Part shown: positions 30,706 to 44,129 of the stretch, in pieces
How the letters are laid out: every line of letters starts with the position of its first letter
Position numbering within the stretch: the first letter of the stretch is position 1
Source: Notolepis coatsorum
Lineage: Eukaryota; Chordata; Actinopteri; Aulopiformes; Paralepididae
DNA length: 64,000 bases
Assembly: GCA_963971535.1 (NCBI GenBank)
Contig: OZ020589.1
Location: 80,731,184 to 80,795,183, forward strand
Reading direction: 5' to 3'
The notes under the pieces: generated by a model
Told to the model about the DNA's origin: nothing
The model's database searches: none
Seen by the model: the letters and a program-made list of their open reading frames with translations, nothing else
Translations under genes and position numbers: made by a program

Positions 30706-32448
30706 AAGAAAGTGAGGAACACCATCAACTTCAACATTTCCAACTTCAAACAAATACGGCCCTCCCTAACACTTGAAGCCGCGAAGACATACCTACACTG
30801 TATGGTCTTCTCCCACATTGAATATTGCCTTCTAAACTGGTCATTTACTGGGGCCACAGCCATGAAACCCATAGAACAACTTTACAACAGAGCATTGAAG
30901 GTATATGACAGGAAACAGTACTCATACCACCACTGTAAAATTCTGGATAAGCATCACATTTTAAATTTTGAAAACCTCAGACATTATAAAAGTTCCTGCT
31001 TTGTATATAAATGCCTGCACTGATTAGCCTCTCCCCCTCTCAAGGAGTTTATCCACGAGAAAAAGAACACTGGATTAGCCACTAGGTCAAACACCAGAGG
31101 GGATTGTGAGGTCCATTTTAGAAAGACCGCCTTCAGCAAAAATGTTCTATCGATAAAGGGAAGTGGAACATGGAACAGCCTTCCGGTCCCCTTAACACTT
31201 TGATTGCCCAACCGGAGTTTTATCGGGTTTACCCCCCGCGGGTTGAATGCCCAACCCGATAATATTCGTTTTTTCTCGTTTTATTTATTTATTAGCGATC
31301 TGAAATCATATTGCATCAAGCGAGCTTACCGTTGGATATCCAGTCACCCCAGGCTCTCAGATGTGAAAAAAGCGCCCCCTATCGTCTCCCAGATGGTAAA
31401 TCACCCTTTTGGATTGGACTCAATGAAAGTGAATGGGAGAAAGGATTCTGATTCCACATTTTACTTCTCACTGATGTAACCGGGGTCTACCAGAGTTCAT
31501 TCTGGAGCCGCTGAGCCGCGAGGATTATGTGTTCTACTGTATACACGGTTGATCAATACAATTATCGATTTTTTCGAATGGTGATCAGGAATTGGAATAT
31601 ACCATTTGGATACCATCTGATGTCAGGTAAGGAATCTATGTTATCAGTCTTAGGATAATCAGACTCGTTTTCACGGAGATATAAGCTTTTATGTGATTAT
31701 GTGATATGGCTGATTGACTGTAAAAGCCATCAGGAAATAAGAACATCGATTATCAGCGCGCGGCATGAGCGTGCGTGCGCACAGATATACTATCGATCAT
31801 CTAGCGTTTATTTGAAAATGATTCATAAATAGGCAGACAAATGACAACGTTCTGGAATATTCCAGTAAAAGACGATTATCATAGAATGGGTTGCTTTTTC
31901 CGCGAAACCGAGTGATTTTCAAAATGCTATCAAACGGAAATGAAGCGATAAAAAAACAATCTGCCTTGACAATGTTGACTGGAAAATGAGTCTTTGATAA
32001 GCGACGGGCAGATTAGACACATAGCCATAATTTAAAACATAGATTAGGCGATATTAAGTTAACATTGGAGCGGATTTGGGCATTCAAGGGACTAATACGG
32101 AATTAACCTCTGGCGCTCAAAGTGTTAAGGGAATGTACCACCCTGTCCACCTTTAGGGGCCAACTCAGGAAATGGCTGTTACACAGCCAAATATGCACTC
32201 ATTAGGGATGTTAGTGATGTTGTACTGACTGAATGTCATGTTAGTGTGGTCATATCAGTGATGTCAGTTTTTATGAATGAACGTTGTATGGTCCGTTTTG
32301 TGTTTGTTTTATGTTAGGACTACGGGTGGAAATTAGCCCTGTGCTATTCCCGGCATATTTACGTCCTTATCATGCTGTGATGTTATGCATACACTCATGT
32401 AAATCATGTTCATTAATTTGCATTGTCCTTAATAAACAAATCTTAATC
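30706..32448 (+). pseudogene. L2/CR1-type LINE fragment, 3' part
   Basis: 5'-truncated. Encodes the end of a jockey-superfamily ORF2 (SHIEYCLLNWSFTGAT, GTWNSLPVPL). It is cut by a piggyBac-like element and then continues in frame with LSTFRGQLRKWL and a stop. The 3' tail has the ACTACGGGTGGAAATTAG segment and ends near AATAAACAAATC. It abuts the next LINE directly. Confidence 0.8.
31192..32128. mobile_element. piggyBac-like miniature element (second)
   Basis: TTAA at both ends (31192-31195, 32125-32128) and inverted ends CACTTTGATTGCCC and GGCGCTCAAAGTG. The core is 929 bp with no transposase. It shares terminal bases with the one at 16401 but its interior looks different. Removing it with one TTAA joins the LINE frame precisely. 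Confidence 0.88.
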
Positions 32449-33767
32449 TTATTTGACACAGTGGACCACACCATCCTCTTAAGGAAGTTAACAGCGATAG
32501 GTTTGAATGATATGGCCACAACCTGGGCCAGCTCATACTTGAGGGGAAGGGAACAACGTGTAGAGGTGGGAGGGGTCCTTTCAGATCTGAGGACGGTGGA
32601 CTGCGGGGTCCCCCAGGGAAGTGTGCTGGACCCTTGTTCTTCCTCCTTTATATAAATGACATGTAGTCAGCCTGCTCATGTGATCTCCTGCTCTACGCGG
32701 ATGATTCGGCTCTCATGGTGTCAAATAAAAGTAAAACGGATATTGAAAGCAGACTTAGCATGGAGTTAGGGAATGTCACTCAGTGGCTGTCAGAAAACCG
32801 GCTGTCTCTCCATTTAGGTAAAACAGAATCCATTTTATTTACTACCACTAGGAAACAGAAAACACAGGAAGGTTTCAAAATACAGTTAGGTAGCTCAATG
32901 GTCACCAGTACCAAATCAGTGGTCTAGGGTGTACTTTAGAAAATCCACTCTCAGGGGAAAGCATGGTGAAAAAAGTAATAGCCAAGGTCAACAACAGAAT
33001 ACATTTCCTAGCTAGAAACTGAAAATACCTAGACAGGAAAGTTCTTAGAGCACTTGCAGGGGCACTGGTTCAGTGTCATTTTGACTGTGCTTGCTTGTCC
33101 TGGTATGCCCCCAGCAACTTGAGAACTAGACTTCAAACTGCCCAGAACAAGCTAGTTAGGATAGTCCTGCAGCTCCCCACTCATACTCAACTAGACCAGC
33201 CCCACTTCAACAGCCTGGGGTGGCTCAGGGTGGAAAAAAGAGTATCAATGATAAAGCTATGCCTAGTATATAGAGTTTATAAAGGGGAGGTGCCAAGCTA
33301 CCTTCAAGATTACTTTCAGTATGTAAGGAACAACCATAGCCATGAAACCAGAGGTAGAGACACAAACATAGTTCCATTTAGATTTAGACTAATTTCATAC
33401 GGCCAGCAGACCTTCCTTTACTCAGCTGCAGTTCTGTGGAACAGCCTGCCCAGCAGCATTAAACAGGCCCCCGGGTTAACTGGCTTCAAAAAGCATTTAC
33501 GATCATGGCTATCGGCATAGGAAAGAGAGGGTAGCATTTTTATTTATTATTCTTTTATCTTCAACTGTATACATATTGTATCTTAATGTTTTATGATGTT
33601 GTTTTTATGTTGATGTTTTTATGATGTTGCTTTATGTTGATGTATGTCCTGTTTTTTAATACCAGGGACCATGATGGAAATAAGTGCTTGCATTTTATCA
33701 TGTTTTTATCCCTTGGATGATGTCTCTAATCCACAATAAAATCAATCAATCAATCAAACTGCAGAAA
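32449..33767 (+). pseudogene. L2-type LINE fragment, RT to 3' end
   Basis: Begins inside RT (TVDHTILLRKL), with CGVPQGSVLD, the active site YADDSAL, LSLHLGKTESILF and the C-terminal LWNSLPSSIKQA. It has frameshifts near 32640 and 32925 and a stop near 33021. The 3' tail is (CAAT)n near 33740-33762. Confidence 0.88.
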
Positions 33768-34005
33768 GACTGGTGAATGGAGGAAACGGAGACGGCAGAA
33801 TTTGTGTAGATAATGACTCTTTACTGAGGTTCACTAAGCACTACACGAAACAGACAATAACAACACAGCCTTGCTGGTATGATAATAAAAAGACTAGAGC
33901 ACAAACAAATGAAAGTAAATGAACGAAAGTAAATGGCACAAACAAACTGACATAAGAATAATAAACTGGAGAACGTAAAACAAATAGGCAAAAACAAACA
34001 CTACA
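33768..34005. other. Unclassified sequence left of a hAT element
   Basis: A-rich, no gene seen. It continues at 34927 after the hAT insertion, with GGGAGGAAATTACGCCACGACGAG-like content, and may be an old LTR or MITE that I cannot name. Confidence 0.3.
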
Positions 34006-34013
34006 CTTACTAG

Positions 34014-34918
34014 TAGGGGTGTAACGATATGCGGATACGTACTGTACCGCCTCAATGTGGTCCTCCGGTATAGTACGCGCTGTGCACCGAACGATTGCAA
34101 TGGTATGGAACCTTTTTTTGCGGAACTTAAATCCCCCCGGCCCTAATATAACGTGCACAACTAACCGGATGTTGTTTGTTCCTCCCACGCAGCACGCAAC
34201 TACACTGAACGATAGCTGTAATTCAGCATATTAGCCCGTATGTCGAGTGCAATACTAACTGACCAGCCAGAGCCATGTCATTGTTCAACTTTATCGCAAA
34301 CTTTATCGGCATCACCCGAATGTGAATATCACTGGTACACGGAAGAAACAGATCCTAGTGCAAACCCAGCTCCCCGCTCCCCGCTCCAAAGCAGCATCTC
34401 GCTATTAATTCAGACCTGGCCAAAGCAATAACAAACTCCATAGGTGTTTTTATAGCAGCAGATCTGTGACCATACTCCGTTGTCGAGAACACTGGGTTTA
34501 AGCACATGTTAAAAGTAATATAGCCCCGCTACCTAGTTCCCTCTCGTCCGTATTTCAGCCAGCAAGTCATACCAGCTCTATAAACTAGCCCCTTTCGTGA
34601 CTGTAGCAAGCCCTGCCCCTGTATTCAAGCAGGGCTTGCTCATGAAAGGGGCTCTGTATAAACAAACACACGCTACAGTTGTCCAAGGCATCTGCTATAT
34701 AATAATCTTCAGATTTACTTTAAGTGGTATTAGTAGGTTACAGCACTAAGCATTAGTTTGCTCAGTAAATTATGGCCAATTTGTTTTATATTGTTTAATA
34801 CAGTTAAATAAATAAATAGATAAATGAAAAGCAATTTGTTTTATTCCCCCCCCCGAACCGTGACTTCAAAACTGAGGTACGTACCGAACCGTGGATTTTG
34901 TGTACCGTTACACCCCTA
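34014..34918. mobile_element. hAT-type miniature element
   Basis: 905 bp with ends TAGGGGTGTAACG and CGTTACACCCCTA, flanked by the perfect 8-bp TSD CTTACTAG (34006-34013 and 34919-34926). Subterminal sequences also pair (ACGTACTGTACCG with GTACGTACCGAACCG). No transposase. Confidence 0.92.
34588..34652. repeat. Hairpin-forming inverted repeat
   Basis: GCCCCTTTCGTGA pairs with TCATGAAAGGGGC, and inside it AGCAAGCCCTGC pairs with GCAGGGCTTGCT. It lies within the hAT element. Confidence 0.75.
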
Positions 34919-34926
34919 CTTACTAG

Positions 34927-36313
34927 ACAACCAAGGGGGAGCAACGACGTGGGCAGGAAACAGGTAACGGGAGGAAATTACGCCACGACGAGGAGAGAGA
35001 GACACACACATAATATACCCTGACTAATTAACATTGGCAACACCTGGCCAGGCCAGTCTAACACAATATAATATTAACAAACTAAACACAAGCAAAGATT
35101 ACAACAACACCAGACAGGAGAAAACATCACACCAGGGAAGGGAACGACAACAATGACAACACACACCACGAAATCACATTAATCAGACTATTAATTATAT
35201 GAATTACATTAGTCAACATGTTTATTGTGACAGTCTGCACCATCTGCTGGTGACCACTAGAGGGTGGTATGATATCATTGAAAAGAGGTAGAGAGTGTCC
35301 GGTGTTATTGTTCTCCTTAACCCAGGCCCCCAGGACCTGGGATTGTTACAGTGTCCGGTGTTATTGTTCTCTTTAACCCCGGCCCCCCAGGACCTGGGAT
35401 CGTTACAGTGAAATATACAATTATAGAAATATTGACCGGCGCATATTGACAGGAGGAAGTGGCGCAGCCAAAAGTGAGTGTAGTCTTTTGAAGGAAGAGA
35501 CCCAGGGCTTTCGAATTTCGAAAAACTACACTACCCAGCACACGCCAGCCCCTGTCAATCATCTGACTTCTGGATTCACTTTTTTATTTCTCTTATTTTT
35601 CGGGATTATCTCCCACAAACCTGAACCTAATTGCCATCAAATACAACAGTTAGGTTCTCTACCTTTCTGTGAACGTCTAGCAAAACAGTTTGTGTACAAG
35701 TGATCTCAAGGAGGGTGCTGAATGAGCTCAGTGGCAATTATTCATGTCTGGTCAATTTTAGCATGGTGTTATTCACTGTCCGAAATAAAATAAAAAATTT
35801 AAAAACATTTGAATTGATATTCTCCTTTGGTTCATTACAATTTACTCAAGCCCAGTAACAGACACACTATTTATGACACTGGTAATACATTCCCTGAGAT
35901 CCATAGATGTCCCTAGATACCAACAACATGCAAATGGACCTTGTAGAAGTGGAGCAATCTTCCATTTACTTAGGTATGTATTTTTAGGCGGATTTTCTGA
36001 AAATAGGGCTAGGGCGGATAATTAGGCTTGACATTGTTATTATTAGTATATTAATAGTCTTCCACTATTATAATAATATTATAAAATAAATAAATAAAAC
36101 TGTGGTAGAGTAGCGCATCTTACAATGACTGCTCCTCATAGATCTAGCCTGCTTTGAGTTCAGAGCTGTAGTACTTTACAGAGGAATACCTCTGTAATAC
36201 CATTGGATCCCAATTAAGTCGATTCCTCTCTCAACATTCAAGCTCAGCACATTATTAACTGTTTTGGTTGCAGAACTGCAGCTATGGACCATTAATGCAT
36301 TGGGAAAGGGCTA
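34927..36313. other. Unclassified sequence with a 56-bp duplication
   Basis: No gene recognised. A two-copy 56-bp repeat starting AGTGTCCGGTGTTATTG lies at 35294-35408. The rest is AT-rich. Confidence 0.4.
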
Positions 36314-36321
36314 CTTGTCAC

Positions 36322-37638
<1,317 letters not shown>

Positions 37639-37646
37639 CTTGTCAC

Positions 37647-39156
37647 AAGCCTTATTACAATGATGATAGCCTTTGGAAACAATTATGTTCATCTGGGCAG
37701 CCAGTGACTTGGATTGAAATTTAATATTTCTGGGTTCAAAGAGTCAATTCAATGGCATTTCAACTCTCCAGAGTCACTAACCAGGAGTCAGAGTACTGTC
37801 GATGTCAAGGAGTTGACACTTTGCAGTCGACTTTCCACCACTACTTCCAAAACCAGAAACCAGAGACTGTCATATCATCAAGACGTTAATGAATGACCTT
37901 TGAAAGAAACATCCATCTCAAGTTCATTCTTTGACATCACATCCTTGTTTTCCTGTTTCCTGACCTGGGAGCAAGTTCACACAATTTGTATAATATTTGC
38001 TTGTTCTAATCCGTCTTCTCCTTTAGTGCTCCATACTCTTAGAACGCCTATTTCCCGTTTTTACTGTATTTTAACTTGCTTCTATCGTGCTGTGATTACT
38101 TGTTTTTATCTGTGTTTTTTCTTTGTGTTATTACAATTGTAATTGTATACTCAACATCACTGTAAATGAGGGAAAGTGGTCAAAAAAGTTTTTGTGTAAC
38201 TAATGGTATCAACCCAAAAATGGCTGCAGCAAAAAAGAGACATAATTGAGCATGGAAATTACTATCATTAGGCATATATGTAATGTCCCAAGCCCCTGTA
38301 CACTCAGACTAATTTGAATAGGTGAGATTCAAATAGAATGTTTATTGCATATTAATAGACACAGAAGATTAACAGTATTGAGCTGCATCTCAAATGATTC
38401 ATTTGGGTCCCAGCTTTCCAATAATCCATACAAGCACTGTACTGTATGTGGCTCCTGAACCCCCCCCCCACACACACACACACAAAAAGCACAAAAAAGC
38501 TGTAAGCTGAAGATCATAATATGTGGAAATATTGGTTGTCTTAATATGTTCACATAGGAATAACATATTAATTATTAGTATAGCTCATTCATTTTAAATG
38601 GCTGCCAAATATTTCCTTGGTTGACTTTAACTGATTGACATAACTTTGAGTTATGGCAGTCTTGTTGTTGTTGTTTGTTGTTGTTAGTGTGAATCCTCTG
38701 TGACATGCTCACAATCAGTAAAATCAATAAAGCTGTGTTACAGGCAGAGCAACCAATTGCCACAAGATACCAGCTTGTTACTTCAGAAGAAAAGGAGAGA
38801 TCAGTGAACCCAGGGACTACATCACCCGTCCTATTTTATGGAAAGCCCATTACTCTTGGTACACTTGTACAATACTTGCCCATTACCAGCTCCACACAAT
38901 TCATATCTTTCCCCTGTGGGCCCTCGCCGTAATAGTTTTCCAAATGTTGCCAATATTGTTTTCCATCTGCCATCGATTGAAGTGTAATTTGAGCCAATAC
39001 CCCCAGACATTCCATTTGCAATATGCACAAATATTGATATTGTACTAAGCATGCTACGCTCACCTCACGTCGCGCTGATCTGTCTCCGTTTGCTCTCTCT
39101 GTAATGATCAATTAGACTTCATTTCCCAGGGGAACAGTAACTTACTCCTACGGTGT
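37647..39156. other. Unclassified AT-rich sequence
   Basis: About 1.5 kb without a convincing ORF. Holds a C-run plus CA repeat (38461-38484) and a GTT repeat (38664-38685). Nothing else recognised. Confidence 0.4.
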
Positions 39157-39873
39157 GTGATTGATTGATTGATTGATTGAACATTTTATTAACAGATTGC
39201 AGAATGGGTACAATACAGTACAGCTCAATACACACAATTGTTAAGGGGATGCAGACCAGAGAAAGACTTTCGTCTTGTTTACATCAGGGTCCCCCATTTT
39301 CAATTCATCATAACATATATGACATAAATGACATACCAGATTTACAAATACAGTACTGTTTGTGATACAAAAAGAGTCTAATTTGACAAAGAAACTGTAC
39401 ATTGGAGGAGGTTGGTAGGTAGGAGTTTGGAAGGTGGGGTGGAGGGGGGGTTGGGTAGGTGGGGTGGGGGGAGGGAAACTGTACATCAGAGGTGGTGGGG
39501 TGGGGGGGGGGGTTGGGTAGATGGGTGGGGGGGGGGGTAACTGTACATTGGATTACCGACTAAACCTTACTTGGTCCCAAGAAGAGGGTCTCGTGTATTA
39601 TTGGGTTTAATAGGACATTTATTGTACATTGGAGGGGGTTGCGTTAGGACATTTACAGGGGCCAGTTTTGAATTGCAGTCTCTCGGTGCTCTTTGAGAGT
39701 GGTTTTGAAAGTGGGTAGTGATTCACATTCCTTTACAGCTGTGGGTAGGGCGTTCCACATTGTTGTGGCATAATTGCGAAACGTGTTTAGTCCCTTTTTT
39801 GAGCCGAATCTGGGTTTAACATGATTTGTGGAGCTCCCTCTGGTGTTGTGGTCGTGGTATTCACTGACCTTTA
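39157..39873 (-). pseudogene. L2 LINE 3' end (part 3 of a split copy)
   Basis: Minus strand. The L2 C-terminus (EYHDHNTRG, MWNALPTAVKE) ends near 39653, followed by a G-rich minisatellite region (39400-39540 on the plus strand) and an (ATTG)n-type end at 39157. It joins 45413-45492 in frame when the LTR element is removed. Confidence 0.85.
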
Positions 39874-41710
39874 TGTAGCAGGGTGGATTATCCCTGCTTC
39901 GTGGGAACGGTTGCTGGCAGTCACGAGGTAGCTGGACACAGTAGAACTCTGTCTGACTGCACCCTCGTCTTTGGGCCTGGGGCGTCGACTGGAGGCTGGT
40001 AGTGTGAGTGGATGGGGCCCGGGATTTACCAACCTGGTCTGGTACTCTGGTCTTCCTTCCCTGCAGCAGGGCGGTCAGCAGTACTCCCCAACACGCTCCC
40101 ACTCCCCCCAGTTGCTCCTTAAACCCTCCCACACCTCGTGACTGAATTGTAATTAAATACTCTGAGTTTCTCCAGCAAGCAGTACCCTCCCTCAATGACC
40201 CTAGAAACCTTACAATGAAGAGGGAAAGGTGGAATAGGAAAGGGTTAATTATATTAACGTTACCCACACCAAAATAGTTAATACTGGGCACAAGAATGGA
40301 CACGCACACAGAACCCCATTGAAGTCTTTATATTAATTGTACTGTTCAGTTACAATTATTTAATAGGAGTGGTCGAATGGACTGAAGTCCTACTATAGCT
40401 CCTGTGTGTAACTCAATACCTCATAAACACGTATATCATACACCCACCTCTGGGTTAATATCAGGGATAATATACTTCACTGTGTTTGACTCATCACCCA
40501 CGTCTGGGTCTTCACCCTGTATAATACCTCAAAAGGCTTTAATTATACGGCCAGAATAATACCTCAAAAGGCTTTAATTATAATGCACCAGGTCTGTAAC
40601 TTCCCCACAGGGAAAGGGTTAATTGAATGGGAAAATATTATTAAACACACATGTTATCACACTTAAAGGAAAGGAAAGAAAACAAAAGTGTGGGCCCACT
40701 AATACCTTGCAAAAGTCCTATTCTAATGCCGGCATATATTGTCTGGGGTTCCCCTTATGAACGGTAGTTAGCAACGTTAACTTCGCCCGCGGCCTGCACC
40801 ACACTGTGTACGGTGTAAAGCTCCGGAGCATAGACGCTCGTTTATACTCATCTAAAATGGCCGCCTCGCCGCGCCACTGTTGTCCGGAAGGCAAGATGGC
40901 GTCGAGCACTCTCGGCGAGGACACTAGCAGGCGGAGCTGGAGCAGAGAGGCAGTGCTGGCTGAGAGCGTGTGCGGGGCGACGACGACCTCTGCTGGACGG
41001 GGCGAACTCTCGTATCCTGCAGGCAGCCTGGTGCAGATCTAGTCGCAGGTAGCCGGGGCAGACTGGTTGCAGGCAGCCGGAGCAGACTGGTTGTAGGTCC
41101 ACGCGTGTATCTGGGCTCGCACTCTATACCGTCACACTGCTACTGTAACCCGACTACTATGGACTCAGATATGCTGTTAGCCGCACGCTACTTATACCGC
41201 TACACTACTACTGTAACCCGATTGTTAGTGCTTGGCTCTGCACTGTTTTCTCACACACTATCGCTGGTACTTCTAGGATATCGCGTCAACTAGCAAGTAC
41301 TTCCTATCACCCGTCGCTATCCCACAGGGCTCTCCAGCTTCACTTCTTCAACGGGGCTATTCCAAAGCACACGCCCGTTGTGGCTGCGACCGTTCACAGT
41401 CAAGTCCAAAGCCGAAGGGAACGTCTCTCTCCTTCCGCTCCCATATATCTCCTTCCACCTCTCCCCGACACTCTCTGCCTGCCACCGCCCCCTGCTGGTC
41501 GCCCACTAGCTCCACAGGGAAAAAGGACTGCAGAACAGAATCCAGTAATGCCGTTTATAATCCATATTCCAGCGATAGAAGAAGAAGACGCTTGTGTCAT
41601 TGTTCGTGCGAATATCAATGAAACTAATTAGAATGTCTTGGTGCAGAAAGGGGAGACAAAAAGGCAAGTCAGCAGTTCTGAATAATAACCAATATTTTCA
41701 GGCTGCTACA
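39874..41710 (-). repeat. 3' LTR of the gag-only element (long form)
   Basis: 1837 bp, TGTAGCAGGG...GGCTGCTACA. It has about 554 bp (about 39950-40503) that the other LTR lacks. The rest is almost identical. Confidence 0.88.
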
Positions 41711-41722
41711 TTTCCCCCCACT
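41711..41722 (-). other. Polypurine tract of the gag-only element
   Basis: Minus strand AGTGGGGGGAAA directly precedes TGTAGCAGCC. Confidence 0.8.
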
Positions 41723-41791
41723 TTGAACTTGCTAAGTCCTCTGCAAGTTAACACAATAAAACACCAACCAACGCATGCATGAAAACGGTCA

Positions 41792-44074
41792 TTAGACCTG
41801 CAGGTGCACCACTCGTCTCATTCCCACACACCTTCGCACATGGTCCTGGAAACACAGAGCGAGTGGCTCACCTCTGTTATTCAGCTGGGGCCGGGTTCGC
41901 TCAACCCCCCTCGCGTCTGACTCCGTGTCAGATTCGTCCGTCTCTGTTGGCGGGTCCTCGGCCACGGCTTCGCCCTCCGAGGCCTCTGAGGGGCCCCTCG
42001 CGGCGCCCTCCTCGCCCCTGTCTCCGCCGTCTTCGCCGCCCTCCCCAGAGGGGACCAACTCTACCTCTCCTCCCTCGTTCGGCGCTGCTTCAGCGACGAC
42101 CCGCAGGACCCTGGGTGGGTTACACGCCCTAGGGTGCGGTTTTCGAGGGTAAACGGAGGCACCCCCCACGTCTGCTTCGGATGAGCTCCGCGCTCTCCTC
42201 GGGGTCCTTCGGGGAGCTCTCGTCCGCTCTTCCGGGTCGGAGGCCGGGAAGGAACAGATCTTGCTCTGATCTCTCTGCACGGTCCTTTCGGGGCCCCCTC
42301 TTTCGGGACGAACCGTGAACACTGACGTCCTCTTGACGTTTCCATCGCCGCCCTCTGGGCCCGGCTTGTCGCCGGCCGGCGAGCGTCTGCGGCAGTAGTT
42401 GAAGTTGCGGCGGTAGCGGCGCCGACGAGGCCCCTGGTCCGGGCCGTCCTCGCCCCCTTGACTTCCTTCCGACCTGTTCCCCTTGTTCTCCTCTCGGTCT
42501 CGCACCAGCCTGGGGCGGGGGAAACCCCTTGGTCGGAAGCCTCCGTAATAGTTCTGTCTCTTGGGTACAGCCTCCGGTTCTGACCGCATCGGGATGCGCA
42601 GCCGGGCGCCATCGCTTTCGTCTGGCCGGCCGCAGTGGTATCGAATCCTACGGCACACTACCACACCTCCCCCTCCAGACCATGGTCTGGCGGTCGCCAG
42701 GTCGGGCGACCCGCCTGCTGCTGTGTGGGTGGCGTCCTGTACTGGTGGGAGAGGGACCTCACCGCCCGGTGCTTCCGCCAGGCGTGAATCTTCCATCGCG
42801 CGGGGGCACTCGCGGCCGATATGGCCGGGCTGTTGACAGGTGTAGCAGATCAGCCTCCCATCCTCGCTCCGGCGGGGTAGTCTGCGCGGGGTAGAGGGCC
42901 TGTCTCCCCTCCGTCGGCTTCCGGCGAAGCCTCTCGGGGCCATGTCTCGCTCCTGTTGAAACGCCTGGAGGAGCTGTTCCATGCGCGCGCCCAACCGCTC
43001 CTGGCCGGTGAAGAGCTGTCGGATGGATTCCTGGAGTGCGGCTATGTCCAGAGATGGCTCGTGTCTTTCCACGACGATGCCGCGTATCATGCCCCCGCCG
43101 GCACCCCTTGTGGTGGGCAGGACCATCTCCTCTTCGGACCAGTTTATCGCCGCCTGCAGTACCTGAGGAAACGGCCGCGTACTGTCCTCCCTCATGTACT
43201 TCCGCATTTCTCTCTTCAGGGCCTCGTCTCTGAGGCCCACCACAAACTGCTCCTGCAGCAGGGCGGTGGCGTCGGCGACCAGTGTAGGCGCCCGACGTCG
43301 TAGGCGACGGATCCTTTCCTGCAGGTCATAGGCGAACCGGCGTACGGTCTCGCCGGCGGCCTGTCTTCGGTCGAAGAACTCCCCCAGCCGAATGCTGACC
43401 AGAACCTTGTCCCCATAGGTTTCTTCGAGTATCTTGAACAAGGCTTCCGTGTCGGGGGCAGTTCCCACCGTCAGGAAGCGTACCGTCTGCTTCGCCTCGC
43501 CTTTGAGGTGGAGCTGTACGACCTCCGCTTGCTCCTCCGCGGGCACTCGACTGGCACGGAGGTGGGTCCTCATTGCCTGGATCCAGTCCTCCACAGGCAG
43601 TTCCCCCCTCTCTTGTTCACCTCCAAATCCGCTGCACTTCCGCTCTCGTTGGACGTACACCACCGGGAGGGGCGCTGGAGGGAGCTGTTGGATCACGGCC
43701 GGTGCCAAGGCAAGCGGTGCTCGGCGTCCGGCCTGCTCCCGCTGTTCGTGCTGGGTCTTTTCCAGGGCCAGCGCCTGTCGGTCCAGGAGGCCGGCGTGTG
43801 TGTGGGTTCTGTTCGCCAGGGCCTCCACCTGTGCGGTCAGTTTCTCCATGCGTTCGGCCTCCTCTTTCTTTACCTCGGCGGCGGCGTCCTCGCCGTCTCG
43901 TTGCTCCTTTAGGGCCGCCTGAGTGTAGCGCTTCTCTAGGAGTGCCTGGTTGATCAACTCCTTGATCGCTTCGGCCTGCTGCTTTAGCAGTGCCGCCTGA
44001 GTCTGACACTGCTCCTGCAGCTGCTCAAACTTCGCCGCCATCTCTTGCGCGGCGTGGGTCTCCTTCCTTGACAT
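41792..44074 (-). CDS. gag: Retrotransposon Gag
   Basis: 760 residues, intact, from ATG at 44074. The N-terminal 130 residues are a coiled coil (Gln/Glu/Ala-rich). Then comes a Ty3/gypsy-type capsid region (about 150-330: GELPVEDWIQAMRTHL, LKGEAKQTVRFL, RFAYDLQERIRRL, LLQEQFVVGL), a CCHC zinc knuckle (CYTCQQPGHIGREC, about 415-428), and a long Arg/Gly/Glu-rich tail of about 300 residues with basic then acidic blocks. It forms particles and binds RNA. A Gag with no linked pol suggests that it supplies structural protein while using another element's enzymes. GC content is far above its surroundings. Confidence 0.88.
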   Translation of the reverse strand: MSRKETHAAQEMAAKFEQLQEQCQTQAALLKQQAEAIKELINQALLEKRYTQAALKEQRDGEDAAAEVKKEEAERMEKLTAQVEALANRTHTHAGLLDRQALALEKTQHEQREQAGRRAPLALAPAVIQQLPPAPLPVVYVQRERKCSGFGGEQERGELPVEDWIQAMRTHLRASRVPAEEQAEVVQLHLKGEAKQTVRFLTVGTAPDTEALFKILEETYGDKVLVSIRLGEFFDRRQAAGETVRRFAYDLQERIRRLRRRAPTLVADATALLQEQFVVGLRDEALKREMRKYMREDSTRPFPQVLQAAINWSEEEMVLPTTRGAGGGMIRGIVVERHEPSLDIAALQESIRQLFTGQERLGARMEQLLQAFQQERDMAPRGFAGSRRRGDRPSTPRRLPRRSEDGRLICYTCQQPGHIGRECPRAMEDSRLAEAPGGEVPLPPVQDATHTAAGGSPDLATARPWSGGGGVVVCRRIRYHCGRPDESDGARLRIPMRSEPEAVPKRQNYYGGFRPRGFPRPRLVRDREENKGNRSEGSQGGEDGPDQGPRRRRYRRNFNYCRRRSPAGDKPGPEGGDGNVKRTSVFTVRPERGGPERTVQRDQSKICSFPASDPEERTRAPRRTPRRARSSSEADVGGASVYPRKPHPRACNPPRVLRVVAEAAPNEGGEVELVPSGEGGEDGGDRGEEGAARGPSEASEGEAVAEDPPTETDESDTESDARGVERTRPQLNNRGEPLALCFQDHVRRCVGMRRVVHLQV

Positions 44075-44105
44075 CGTGGGTCTCTCTACGGGAGTAAGTT
44101 AGGAT

Positions 44106-44129
44106 GTTGATCCTGTTCGTGACACCAAA
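44106..44129 (-). other. Primer binding site of the gag-only element
   Basis: Minus strand, 2 nt after the LTR end: TGGTGTCACGAACAGG. It begins with TGG as expected for a tRNA 3' CCA complement; I cannot name the tRNA with confidence. Confidence 0.65.

Noticed and set aside
41925-43953. Several long plus-strand frames
   Set aside because: GC-rich antisense of the gag ORF on the minus strand.
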